Assembly (NCBI GenBank): GCA_020466095.1
Contig: CM035806.1
Span: forward strand, 112,685,401-112,749,400
Length of the DNA: 64,000 nucleotides
Origin: Chlorops oryzae
Lineage: Eukaryota; Arthropoda; Insecta; Diptera; Chloropidae
Reading direction: 5' to 3'
Shown: positions 10,613 through 20,800 of the stretch, piece by piece
Numbering within the stretch: the first letter of the stretch is position 1
Layout: every line of letters begins with the position of its first letter
The notes under the pieces: generated by a model
What the model was told of the DNA's origin: nothing
Databases searched by the model: none
Seen by the model: the letters and a program-made list of their open reading frames with translations, nothing else
Made by a program: the position numbers and the translations under genes

Positions 10613-12291
10613 TCTTAATGTTATACTTTTTTGAATAAAAGGTTTTGGCGGCTGCAATACTATTTTTGTTGACAAAAGAAAAAAAATGATTATTTTTTAT
10701 TCCCACAATATTACGAGTTTTGACCGTTTGTGTATTCCTATAATTAGCAAGGTGTCATTTTTTCGATTTTTTCAAAATCGTCCGACAAATGTGAAATCAC
10801 ATTTTTTTTGAAGAAAAATCTTCAGTCCTCAATTAAAAAAAAAAAAATTTTTTTTTTCCATGTGTAGAAGAAGATATGGAGCTATATATGTAGCTTTTTC
10901 GGAAAAATTTATTTTATTTATGTGTCGTTTGCATACAAAGTAATTAATTAACGGGGGTTATGTTGATGTTTTTTCATGTGATTTATAAGTATCTAAAAAA
11001 ATATATATTATATAAATATTAAATATATCAATAAGGTTTCTGGTCTGTTTAGCTTAAAAACCGTAGAAATTCGGAAATGCTCATTTTGGAAATCGTTTGC
11101 CACACCCTAAAATAAACTCGATTTTATAGTTAGTCTTCATTTCGGAAAGACCTTCGAAATACCCTTCAAAATCCACTTGGCCCAAGCAAAAAGGACCAAT
11201 ATCATGGAAACTATCAAGGAAAAACGAAACGTGTTTTTTGGCATTTTCAGAGCACGATGACACCCTTTAAAAACATTTTGTTTTGAAAATCTTTTATATT
11301 TTCAATTTTGTCATAATATTAACTTTCAAAAACCACTTGGCCCACAACAATTGCTAATCAAATTTGGCTGTACTGAAGTAAAATATGTAACAACATTTTT
11401 CAATGAAGTTCATACAATCTTACAATGAAATAAGAAAAAATTTAGAGTATACTTTTTCATATGAAAAATTCATTTCAAAACAAAAGTTTATACAAAATGT
11501 GTGCTCTAACGAAATCGAATTTTTATGAAAACTTCAGAATGTTTTCCCTGCGTTAATTGTAAGCTCTGTGCAAAATTTCAAGACATTCTGACTAAAGGAA
11601 GAAATGTTACATTAAAAATTGATTTCGAGTTGTATTGGGGGTGGGTGGTAGGCGTGACCGATTTTGATGAAACTTCATATTATCCTTAATTTAATTGAGA
11701 TAAGGTTCATTGCCAAGTTTCATCACTGTGCGACCACTCCTTATAGTTCTTGCACTCAAATGTATTATGCGATCCCACTGTGTTATGGGAGGAAATTGGA
11801 AAAGCCCATTTCCCGGGTTTTATGTTTTTAAAAAAAAAGTTCCAAAACAAAAGTTTATACTAAATATGTGATCTACCGGAATCATAAATAAAAATTAAAT
11901 TTTTCCCAAAACAGGTTTTTTGACACCTTGCTACCTATAATCTCTCCACTTTCCATCATCTTTTCTTAAATTCGATCTCCACTTCTTCATTCTTTCTTTG
12001 ACTTTGTTGTTTTCTTCTTTCTTTTACATCTTTTTGGCCAAACTATAAAAACATTAAATATTATTGAAGCTTTCGTATTCGAATTTGCTCTTACCGTAAC
12101 TCACGCGACAGATTTCAACAGCAAATAATAGATATGTAAACAAAATATATAGGATTTTTTTTATCACTTTTAGTTGTTAAACTTATTCTCTCTTTAGCTG
12201 CAAAAGATCTTGTACTGAAATTTTTTTTTATAATCACACTGATCAAAAATTACATATATTCGTAACTCACGCGACATAAGAATAGAAATAA
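10613..12291. other. AT-rich interior without recognisable genes
   Basis: Apart from two copies of the 16-bp motif (12094, 12261) I see no gene. The 11640-11770 stretch (GGTAGGCGTGACCGATTTTG) reads like the body of another DINE-like repeat but has no ends. Confidence 0.35.
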
Positions 12292-13187
12292 CAAGTAAGG
12301 GTGTTATAGTCAGGCGAGCCTGACAATAGAATACCCGACACAGACACACGTGTTCAAATAATTTTTAATATCAAGAGGTGTTTAAGGCCATATGGGGGCC
12401 CAATACACCGACTTTTGTTATATTTCTTTATGAAAACTGCCCCTCTGCCACGCCCACTTTTCCAATTTTTTGGAATTCTAATCGGAGGCTTAGATATACC
12501 CTCAAATCCTAAGTTTCATTGAAATATTTGGAAAAAGTCCGATTTTGAGGCAGTTTTGAGATTTTTGTGACAGACCCTAGTACTGGAGGTACCCTTAATA
12601 ATGGACCGATCTAGGAAATTTTTTGGGAGAATGTTTATGGCTACAAAAGAAGCATAAGTGCCAACTTTCGTTCAAGTCCCATTTGAAGTTCGGGTGTAGG
12701 GGACAATTTTTGAAAAACGCCTTTCTGCCACGCCCACTTTTAAAATTTTTGGAAATCATATTACTTGCCTTGAAACATGTTCAAATATCAAATTTCATCA
12801 AAATATGTTGAAAAACTTCGAGTTTAGAGCAGTTTTTGTGATTTTCGTAACAGACCCTAGTACTAGAGGTACCCCTAAAAATGGTCCGATCGGGTCCATT
12901 CTCGAACTTGTTCTTACTCATGTCCCTGTGAGCACGCATACCAAATTTTGTCAAGATAGATCAACTCCTTCGATAAGATAACTGTATACAAACAGACGGA
13001 CAGACGGACAGACGGACGGACGGACAGACGGACAGACGGAAAGACGGACGGACATGTCTAAATCGAATCTCCTGGTGACGCTGATCATTTCTATATACAT
13101 TTTGTATGGTCTATCTCGACTGGTTCTGGGTGTTACACACAACCACACAAACGCAATATACCCTCGACACAGAGTGTGTCGGGTATA
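12292..13187 (+). mobile_element. DINE-1-like element, family 2, near full length
   Basis: Starts CAAGTAAGGGTGTTATAGTC, then a hairpin (TCAGGCGAGCCTGA) and ATACCCGACAC. The body has two similar half-units (each with 'gccacgcccacttt' and 'cagaccctagtact' blocks), a GACGGACA microsatellite at 12993-13054, the CATGTCTAAATCG block, and the end GTGTGTCGGGTATA. The GTCGGGTA at the end is inverted relative to ATACCCGAC at the start. Non-coding, 896 bp. Confidence 0.85.
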
Positions 13188-14337
13188 AAAAAATTTGACT
13201 TAGCAGCATATAAAATTTTTAAGATGTGGTTGACATTTCTGTGGAAATGCCCATATTGGTAATAATTATATATATGAAAATATAATAGTTAACATCGACA
13301 TACCGAGCTAAGTCTATTCAAATAAAATTAAAACAAGTAAGAAAGCTAAAGCCGGTCAAGCCCGACTTTGAAATACCCAGCGTCCCAACATTTATGAGTG
13401 CACTATGTTTTTCTTCTCTATTTGTGGGCGTGGCAGTGGGAGGGCCACATAAATTATTTCCCTACACCCTTCATTCGCCTTGGTCAACCTATGTTGCAAA
13501 TTTGAAGCTTCTACGCCTTTTACTTCGGAAGTTACGAAAAATCTTCATTTGTGGGCGTGGCAGTGGGCGGGCCACATAAAATTTTTACCTACAACTTTCA
13601 TTCGCCTTGGTAAACCTATGTTGCGAATTTGAAGCTTCTACGCCTTTTACTTCGGAAGTTACGAAAAATCTTCATTTGTAGGCGTGGCAGTGGGCGGGCC
13701 ACATAAAATTTTTACCTACACCTTTCATTCGCCTTGGTGAACCTATGTTGCGAATTCGAAGCTTCTACGCCTTTTACTTCGGAAGTTACGAAAAATCTTT
13801 ATTTGTGGGCGTGGCAGCGGGCGGGCCAGTTAAATTTTTTCCCAACACCTTTCGTTTGCCTGGGTCAACCTATGTTGCGAATTTAAAGCGTCTACGCCTT
13901 TTACTTCGGAAGTTACGAAAATTCTCCATTTGTGGGCGTGGCAGTGGGCGGGCTACATAAACTTTTGTTCCTACACCTTTCATTTTCCTTGGTCAACCTA
14001 TGTTGCGAATTTGAAGCTTCTACGCCTTTTACTTCACAAGTTACGATAAGCCCTTATTTGTGGGCTTATTTGTGGGCGTGGCTCGAGGAGGACGGTGTCC
14101 AGTTTTTTCCAGGATATGTCCCTTTTTGTAGTTTAGCAGTACACCAAATATCAATGGAATGTGTTGAGTGGTTCGCAAGTTACAAGCATTTTATTGAAAA
14201 CACATTATATTCATTTGTGGGCGTGGCAGTGGGCGGATGTCACCCATTTTTACTTAGGATCATACTCGGATCCCGGTATACCTGTGTGCCAAATTTCGAC
14301 TTGATTGGTCCAGCCGTTTCGGAGGAGATCCGACCAC

Positions 14338-14434
14338 AGACGGACGGACAGACGGACAGACGGACGGACGGACGGACGGACGGACGGACGGACGGACGAA
14401 CGGACGGACAGACGGACAGACGGACAGACGGACA
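14338..14434. repeat. GACGGACA / GACG microsatellite
   Basis: About 95 bp of GACGGACA and GACG repeats inside the DINE-like copy. Open on every frame, which creates artificial Arg/Thr/Asp-rich and Ser/Val/Pro/Cys-rich ORFs on both strands. Confidence 0.95.
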
Positions 14435-14477
14435 TGTCTAAATCGATTCAGTTTTTGATCCTGATCATTTCTATATA

Positions 14478-16139
14478 CAGTGTTGTGCAAAACATAAGCA
14501 ACCAAAATCACGTTTGCTCTGATTTGTATTTTTAAGTATGTTGTTGTTGTTTTTCCAAAATATTCTTCCTCATTTTAAACTCTTTATTATATTGAAAATC
14601 AAAAGCTAAATTCAAACTTGTAAACAAAATGCACTGTTTTGGTTTTTTTGCAAAAAAAAACGTAAAAAGGCATTATTTGGGTTGTGCAAAACAAAAGCAA
14701 CTTTCAATTTAATTTAATATTTTGTAAAGAAACCGTTGTTTTTTATAACTGCAGCGCATCTTTTTGGCATGGATTGGATGAGGTGCGTGATAGTGTTCAT
14801 TGGAATGTTCTTCCACTCAGCTTCCAGCGCTTCTTTTAAACCCTGCTTGGAAGTGAAAGCCCGACCACCAACTCGCCTCTTTAAAATGCCAAATAAGTTT
14901 TCAATGGGGTTCAAATCAGGGGATTGGGCCGGCCAATCAAGAGTTTGAACCCCATTTTCAGTAAACCACTCTGTTACTAACTTTAAAGTATTCTTCGGAT
15001 CGTTGTCCTCTTGAAAAGTCCAACAAAGCGGCATCTCCCACTCGGCATGTGGCATCATTACATTCGCCAGAATGTCTTTATATTTAAATCTGTCGATTAT
15101 TCCTTCAATTTCATGGAAAGGTCCAACGCCGAATCCAGAGAAACATGTCCAAATCATTACTGATCCCCCGCCATGCTTAACAGTTGGCTTACAATAACGA
15201 GGATTTAAGCGGTCCCCTTTCTTGCGGCGAACAGTACACATTCCGTCGGAATTAAACAAGTTAAATTTGGACTCGTCGCTGAACAAAACAGTTTTTCATT
15301 TTGCAGGGTTCCAGTTTAAATACTTTCGTGCAAAATTAAGCCTTTGAATATTGATATACTAAGCATTAAAGGGAAATAAAATTGAAATAAATAAGTTATA
15401 CCTTTTTTCCAAATGTTTTTTGTTAGCATTGGTTTTTTTTCTGGTCTGAAGCTTCGGAACCCAGCTTCTATTGCTCGGCGGCGAACAGCACTTGAACTTA
15501 CGTTCAAATTAAACTCCTTTGAAATAGTTGTTGAGGGTTTAAAAGGATACCGTTGTACCATTTGTACAATGTAGCGGTCTGTTCTTTCATCTGTCTTTCG
15601 TGGTGCTCCTCCAAAATGCATTGTTTTCACAGATTTTGTTGTTTTATATTTTTTTATAAGGCGAGATATTATTGATTTGTTAATATTATGCTTCTTAGCC
15701 AGTTCAATTTGACTTCTTCCGTTAAAATATTCCTTAATTATCTCATTTTTAAAATTTTCCGAGTATTTATCACGAGCCATGTTAATTTGTACTATATATG
15801 ATCAATTTCACAAAAAAACTAACAAGCTATAAATTTAGGAGAAGCTTGTTAAAAGGGAATGCAAAAAAAAGCCGTTACATTTTCCAATAGAAACAATGCA
15901 CGTCGCTTTTGATCAAGTTGCTTTTGTTTTGCACAACCCAAATAATGCCTTTTTACGTTTTTTTTGCAAAAAAACCAAAACAGTGCATTTTGTTTACAAG
16001 TTTGAATTTAGCTTTTGATTTTCAATATAATAAAGAGTTTAAAATGAGGAAGAATATTTCGGAAAAACAACAACAACATACTTAAAAATACAAATCAGAG
16101 CAAACGTGATTTTGGTTGCTTATGTTTTGCACAACACTG
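14478..16139 (-). mobile_element. Tc1-like transposon with IR/DR long inverted repeats
   Basis: The ends CAGTGTTGTGCAAAAC / GTTTTGCACAACACTG are flanked by TA on both sides (14476-14477, 16140-16141), the Tc1/mariner target. The TIRs are about 224 bp long (14478-14701 and 15917-16139), nearly identical. Each carries the motif TTGTGCAAAACAWAAGCAAC twice, once at the outer and once at the inner edge (14483, 14682; and inverted at 15917, 16115). Two direct-repeat sites per long TIR is the IR/DR arrangement known from the Sleeping Beauty and Minos group. The similarity of the two TIRs suggests a moderately young copy. Confidence 0.93.
14714..15780 (-). pseudogene. Tc1-family transposase, disabled
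   Basis: The N-terminal part (15780 down to about 15405) starts MARDKYSENFKNEI and has two helix-turn-helix (paired-like) regions and a GAPRKT linker typical of Tc1 transposases. The C-terminal part (15286-14714) holds the DDE catalytic core: D in LFSDESKF, D in FQEDNDPKNT, E in SPDLNPIEN. There are 34 residues between the second D and the E, i.e. DD34E, as in Tc1. Between the halves is about 60 bp of extra AT-rich sequence (about 15345-15405) that looks intron-like (GTATAA...AAAG) but does not restore the frame when removed at those sites. There is also an in-frame TGA just before VLFSDES, where the family usually has Trp. Both point to an inactive gene. Lies between the IR/DR TIRs. Confidence 0.88.
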
Positions 16140-16223
16140 TATATATGTCTATATCTCCGGAGCTCAGTTCTTCCTGTTACAAGATTCGCACAAAACTAAT
16201 ATACCCCGCTTACGCTGGGTATA

Positions 16224-16405
16224 AAAAGTGTAACGCGTGCGTAACAAAATTGATATTTTTTCCAATACAGACTCTAATATAAGAAATTTTTTTTTTCGAA
16301 AAATATGTTATGTGTGGATTTTGAGACGGTAAAGCTGATTGACACATTTTTTTTTTATATCTGTATTGAAAAAAAATTCACGCGTTACGCACATGTTACA
16401 CTTTT
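16224..16405. mobile_element. Short TA-flanked hairpin MITE
   Basis: AAAAGTGTAACGCGTGCGTA is inverted, imperfectly, at the right end (TACGCACATGTTACACTTTT), with TA on both sides. Similarity between the arms continues inward for another 40 bp (CAATACAGA...), so it can fold as a hairpin. It abuts the 3' end of the family 1 copy. Related 16-mers of the type GTAACGCGTGCGTAAC recur at about 17507, 17714 and 36727. Confidence 0.6.
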
Positions 16406-16433
16406 TATTCAGTGCGTGTTTTTTTTTTTTGAC

Positions 16434-17360
16434 ACAAAGGGTTTTCCGACTGCAGCCTTGAAAGGGATTTTGAAGTTTTGTTAATTTTTCGATAGGTTTG
16501 ACCTAAAAACATTCCAGGAACCAATTTTTAAGTTCCTTTTGCGGAGTGTCCTTGAGATATTCTTCAAAAATCCCTTTTGATAAGACTTTTTTCAAAATTT
16601 GATATCTCAAAAAGTAATTATGGTAGAAAAATGAAAAAATGGCAGATGATAGTTAATTTAACCGGGAATGCAAAAACTTTTTTTTAATTTTACACTGAGA
16701 AATATTTTTCCACAAAAAATAAAAAAAAATTAATTAATTTTATCACTGTTTTACCGTTTTTGCGCCACTTTCTAGCTATTAAAAAAAATACCTCTAGGTA
16801 TTACCTTTTATTTAAGGGCCCTCTCCAGCTCTGTAAGGAATCTCAGCAGGAATTTTCTAAATATTCCTTAAAGGGAAAAACGTAGCATAATTTCATTTTT
16901 TAATGCAATAGTGACAATCTATATATCTATATATTTTATGTCAAGACGTTTCTTATAATCGAAAATTATTGATTTCATTTATCGATTTCTGAAAATTACA
17001 CATTGAACCTTGTTAAATCCATTTAATTTTTTTCGAACTTGGCTTTGCTGTCAAAATTCCTTTCAGAAAGAACGGAAAATTCAATATTTCTAACAGAAAA
17101 ATCTGTGTTACCGTGTTTTATTTACAGCAAAAAAGGGAGCGAAAACAGAAACTACTCTTTGACGAACTGGAGACTGTTAACAGAAAATTTCTGACACAAA
17201 AATTCCTTCAGCATTTCTTAAGCTTTTTTTTATATGAAGTTTTTCATTTCTGACAGAGCTGGAGAGGGCCCTTTAAAATAAAAAATTATTAAAATCGCAT
17301 CGTTACTTTTTGAGATAATTAGAAAAACGCAAGGGCGCATAAATAGATGCTCCCAGTACT
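16434..17360 (+). mobile_element. Family K element fragment, split by a small MITE
   Basis: Starts CAAAGGGTTTTCCGACT and follows the TIR of the 53.3-57.4 kb transposon block by block: TGAAAGGGATTTTGAAGTTT, CTTGAGATATTC, TTTTACACTGAGAAA, GCGCCACTTTCT, AATACCTCT. After the nested MITE it continues with AAAAACGCAAG and CAGTACTAATAT, which match the reverse of 56900-56960. No second end found. Confidence 0.65.
16816..17271. mobile_element. GGGCCCTCTCCAGCTCTGT TIR element
   Basis: GGGCCCTCTCCAGCTCTGT at the left is exactly inverted at the right, and TTTAA flanks both sides (16811-16815 and 17272-17276). 456 bp, AT-rich interior, no ORF. It interrupts the family K fragment, whose sequence resumes on the other side. 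Superfamily unclear. Confidence 0.75.
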
Positions 17361-17819
17361 AATATTCAATACAAACGTGCAAAACTTTTAAAAATTGGAT
17401 GGAAAGAAAGTGCGAAACATTTTTTTTTTGTTTTTCCAATAAAAGAAATAATAAAAAAAATTCGAGAATGTAAAGAATTTAAGGTTTTAATACATATGAA
17501 CACATGGTGTAACAGTGCGTAACGGATGTTACAGTGCTTAACGGAGTTTAAAGTTAAAAAAAGTTGTTTTATAATTTTTTTTCTCAAATAACATAGCTGC
17601 TAGTGTAACCTAGGATAACCTCTTATAGCTCTAAAAAAATATGAAAATTCTATCTGAACTTAATTCACAGAGATTTCAGATAGAAGCTGACATAAAATTT
17701 CTAAAGGAAAAACTTTGTAACGCGTGCGTAACGGACATTTTGCTTAATATCATCGAAATTTACAAATGGATTTAAAAACACTTTACACGTTTTGAAAATA
17801 GGGTAATATTAATTAATAA
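17361..17819. other. Gene-free spacer with GTAACGCGTGCGTAAC-like motifs
   Basis: Contains GTAACAGTGCGTAACGGA (about 17507) and GTAACGCGTGCGTAACGGA (about 17714) as direct repeats, matching the core of the hairpin MITE at 16.2 kb. Probably another repeat family, ends not resolved. Confidence 0.4.
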
Positions 17820-20800
17820 CAAGTAAAGAAGTTTACATCGGCTAAGCCGATTGCACACATACCTTTTCCTCAGCCTGAAATATGTTAAAACATTACCTTA
17901 ACAAAAATTCCTGCCGTTTTCGTTGTTCTAGCTTGGATATCTATATATACCTTATCTGAACTTCGATTTAGCTTCTAAGACTCGAGATTATTATTAAGCA
18001 CAAAATTTTCGCGAATGGTGAGCATGATCAAGTTTTAACCGTTAGAGGACATTATGTCTAGCTGCGAAATACTCAATTCAAAATAGTTAAAATCAAATTT
18101 TCGCGAATTTCGCGGATGGTGGTCTTGATCAAATTTTAACCCTTAGAGGACATTTTGTTTAGCTGCGAAATACTCAATTCAAAATAGTGAAAATGAAAAT
18201 TTCGCGAATTTCGCGGATGGTGGTCTTGACCAAATTTTAACCCTTAGAGGACATTTTGTTTAGCTGCGAAATACTCAATTCAAAATAGTGAAAATCAAAT
18301 TTTCGCGAATTTCGCGGATGGTGGTCTTGATCAAATTTTTACCCTTAGAGGACATTTTATTTAGCTGCGAAATACTCAATTCAAAATAGTGAAAATCAAA
18401 TTTTCGCGAATTTCGCGGATGGTGGTCTTGATCAAATTTTAACCCTTAGAGGACATTTTGTTTAGCTGCGAAATACTCAATTCAAAATAGTGAAAATCAA
18501 ATTTTCGCGAATTTCGCGGATGGTGGTCTTGATCAAATTTTAACCCTTAGAGGACATTTTGTTTAGCTGCGAAATACTCAATTCAAAATAGTGAAAATCA
18601 AATTTTCGCGAATTTCGCGGATGGTGGTCTTGATCAAATTTTTACCCTTAAGGACATTTTGTTTAGCTGCGAAATACTCAATTCAAAATAGTGAAAATCA
18701 AATTTTCGCGAATTTCGCGAATTCGGATGGTGGTCTTGATCAAATTTTAACCCTTAGAGGACATTTTGTTTAGCTGCGAAATACTCAATTCAAAATAGTG
18801 AAAATCAAATTTCGCGAATTTCGCGGATGGTGGTCTTGATCAAATTTTAACCCTTAGAGACATTTTGTTTGCTGCGAAATACTCAATTCAAAATAGTGAA
18901 AATCAAATTTTCGCGAATTTCGCGGATGGTGGTCTTGATCAAATTTTAACCCTTAGAGGACATTTTGTTTAGCTGCGAAATACTCAATTCAAAATAGTGA
19001 AAATCAAATGATTTTCGCGAATTTCGCGGATGGTGGTCTTGATCAAATTTTAACCCTTAGAGGACATTTTGTTTAGCTGCGAAATACTCAATTCAAAATA
19101 GTGAAAATCAAATTTTCGCGAATTTCGCGGATGGTGTGTCTTGATCAAATTTTAACGCTTAGAGGACATTTTGTTTAGCTGCGAAATACTCAATTCAAAA
19201 TAGTGAAAATCAAATTTTCGCGAATTTCGCGGATGGTGGTCTTGATCAAATTTTAACCCTTAGAGGACATTTTGTTTAGCTGCGAAATACTCAATTCAAA
19301 ATAGTGAAAATCAAATTTTCGCGAATTTCGCGGATGGTGTCTTGATCAAATTTTAACCCTTAGAGGACATTTTGTTTAGCTGCGAAATACTCAATTCAAA
19401 ATAGTGAAAATCAAATTTTCGCGAATTTCGCGGATGGTGGTCTTGATCAAATTTTTACCCTTAGAGGACATTTTGTTTAGCTGCAAATACTCAATTCAAA
19501 ATAGTGAAAATCAAATTTTCGCGAATTTCGCGGATGGTGGTCTTGATCAAATTTTAACCCTTAGAGGACATTTTGTTTAGCTGCGAAATACTCAATTCAA
19601 AATAGTGAAAATCAAATTTTCGCGAATTTCGCGGATGGTGGTCTTGATCAAATTTTAACCCTTAGAGGACATTTTGTTTAGCTGCGAAATACTCAATTCA
19701 AAATAGTGAAAATCAAATTTTCGCGAATTTCGCGGATGGTGGTCTTGATCAAATTTTAACCCTTAGAGGACATTTTGTTTAGCTGCGAAATACTCAATTC
19801 AAAATAGTGAAAATCAAATTTTCGCGAATTTCGCGGATGGTGGTCTTGATCAAATTTTAACCCTTAGAGGACATTTTGTTTAGCTGCGAAATACTCAATT
19901 CAAAATAGTGAAAATCAAATTTTCGCGAATTTCGCGGATGGTGGTCTTGATCAAATTTTTAACCCTTAGAGGACATTTTGTTTAGCTGCGAAATACTCAA
20001 TTCAAAATAGTGAAAATCAAATTTTCGCGAATTTCGCGATTGGATGGTGGTCTTGATCAAATTTTTACCCTTACAGGACATTTTGTTTAGCTGCGAAATA
20101 CTCAATTCAAAATAGTGAAAATCAAATTTTCGCGAATTTCGCGGATGGTGGTCTTGATCAAATTTTTACCCTTACAGGACATTTTGTTTAGCTGCGAAAT
20201 ACTCAATTCAAAATAGTGAAAATCAAATTTTCGCGAATTTCGCGAATTTCGCGGATGGTGGTCTTGATCAAATTTTAACCCTTAGAGGACATTTTGTTTA
20301 GCTGCGAAATACTCAATTCAAAATAGTGAAAATCAAAATTTCGCGAATTTCGCGGATGGTGGTCTTGATCAAATTTTAACCCTTAGAGAACATTTTGTTT
20401 AGCTGCGAAATACTCAATTCAAAATAGTCAAAATCAAATTTTCGCGAATTTCGCGGATGGTGGTCTTGATCAAATTTTAACCCTTAGAGGACATTTTGTT
20501 TAGCTGCGAAATACTCAATTCAAAATAGTGAAAATCAAAATTTCGCGAATTTCGCGGATGGTGGTCTTGATCAAATTTTAACCCTTAGAAAACATTTTGT
20601 TTAGCTGCGAAATACTCAATTCAAAATAGTGAAAATCAAATTTTCGCGAATTTCGCGGATGGTAGTCTTGATCAAATTTTAACCCTTAGAGGACATTTTG
20701 TTTAGCTGCGAAATACTCAATTCAAAATAGTGAAAATCAAATTTTCGCGAATTTCGCGGATGGTGGTCTTGATCAAATTTTAACCCTTAGAGGACATTTT

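Larger units (their letters stand above)
9766..13255. mobile_element. Putative TIR element with repeated 16-bp subterminal motif
   Basis: ATATGGGCATTTCCA at 9766 is inverted at about 13240-13255. Between them, CGTAACTCACGCGACA occurs at 9779, 10148, 12094 and 12261, and with one mismatch at 9950, all on the + strand. They form two clusters, one near each proposed end, the right-hand cluster being cut off from the TIR by the DINE-like insertion. A SINE and a family-2 DINE-like copy sit inside. No transposase ORF is visible and no target duplication is clear, so the boundaries are tentative. Confidence 0.4.
13334..16223 (+). mobile_element. DINE-1-like element, family 1, interrupted by a Tc1 transposon
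   Basis: Starts CAAGTAAGAAAGCTAAAG, then a hairpin (GTCGGTCAAGCCCGAC) and ATACCCAGCGT. About five units of the 127-bp repeat (13415-14050) follow, then a unique block and a long GACGGACA microsatellite. The element resumes after the Tc1 insertion at 16142 and ends TTACGCTGGGTATA. The uninterrupted copy at 35986-36657 shows the original junction (TTTCTATATATATTTGTC), confirming the insertion point. Confidence 0.85.

Noticed and set aside
14250..14535. Arg/Thr/Asp-rich and Ser/Val/Pro-rich ORFs around the GACGGACA repeats
   Set aside because: They exist on both strands and in several frames only because an 8-bp or 4-bp repeat has no stop codons; there is no gene.
15345..15405. A functional intron in the Tc1 transposase
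   Set aside because: It has GT and AG near its ends, but joining there shifts the frame, and a TGA follows shortly after. A decayed insertion is more likely.
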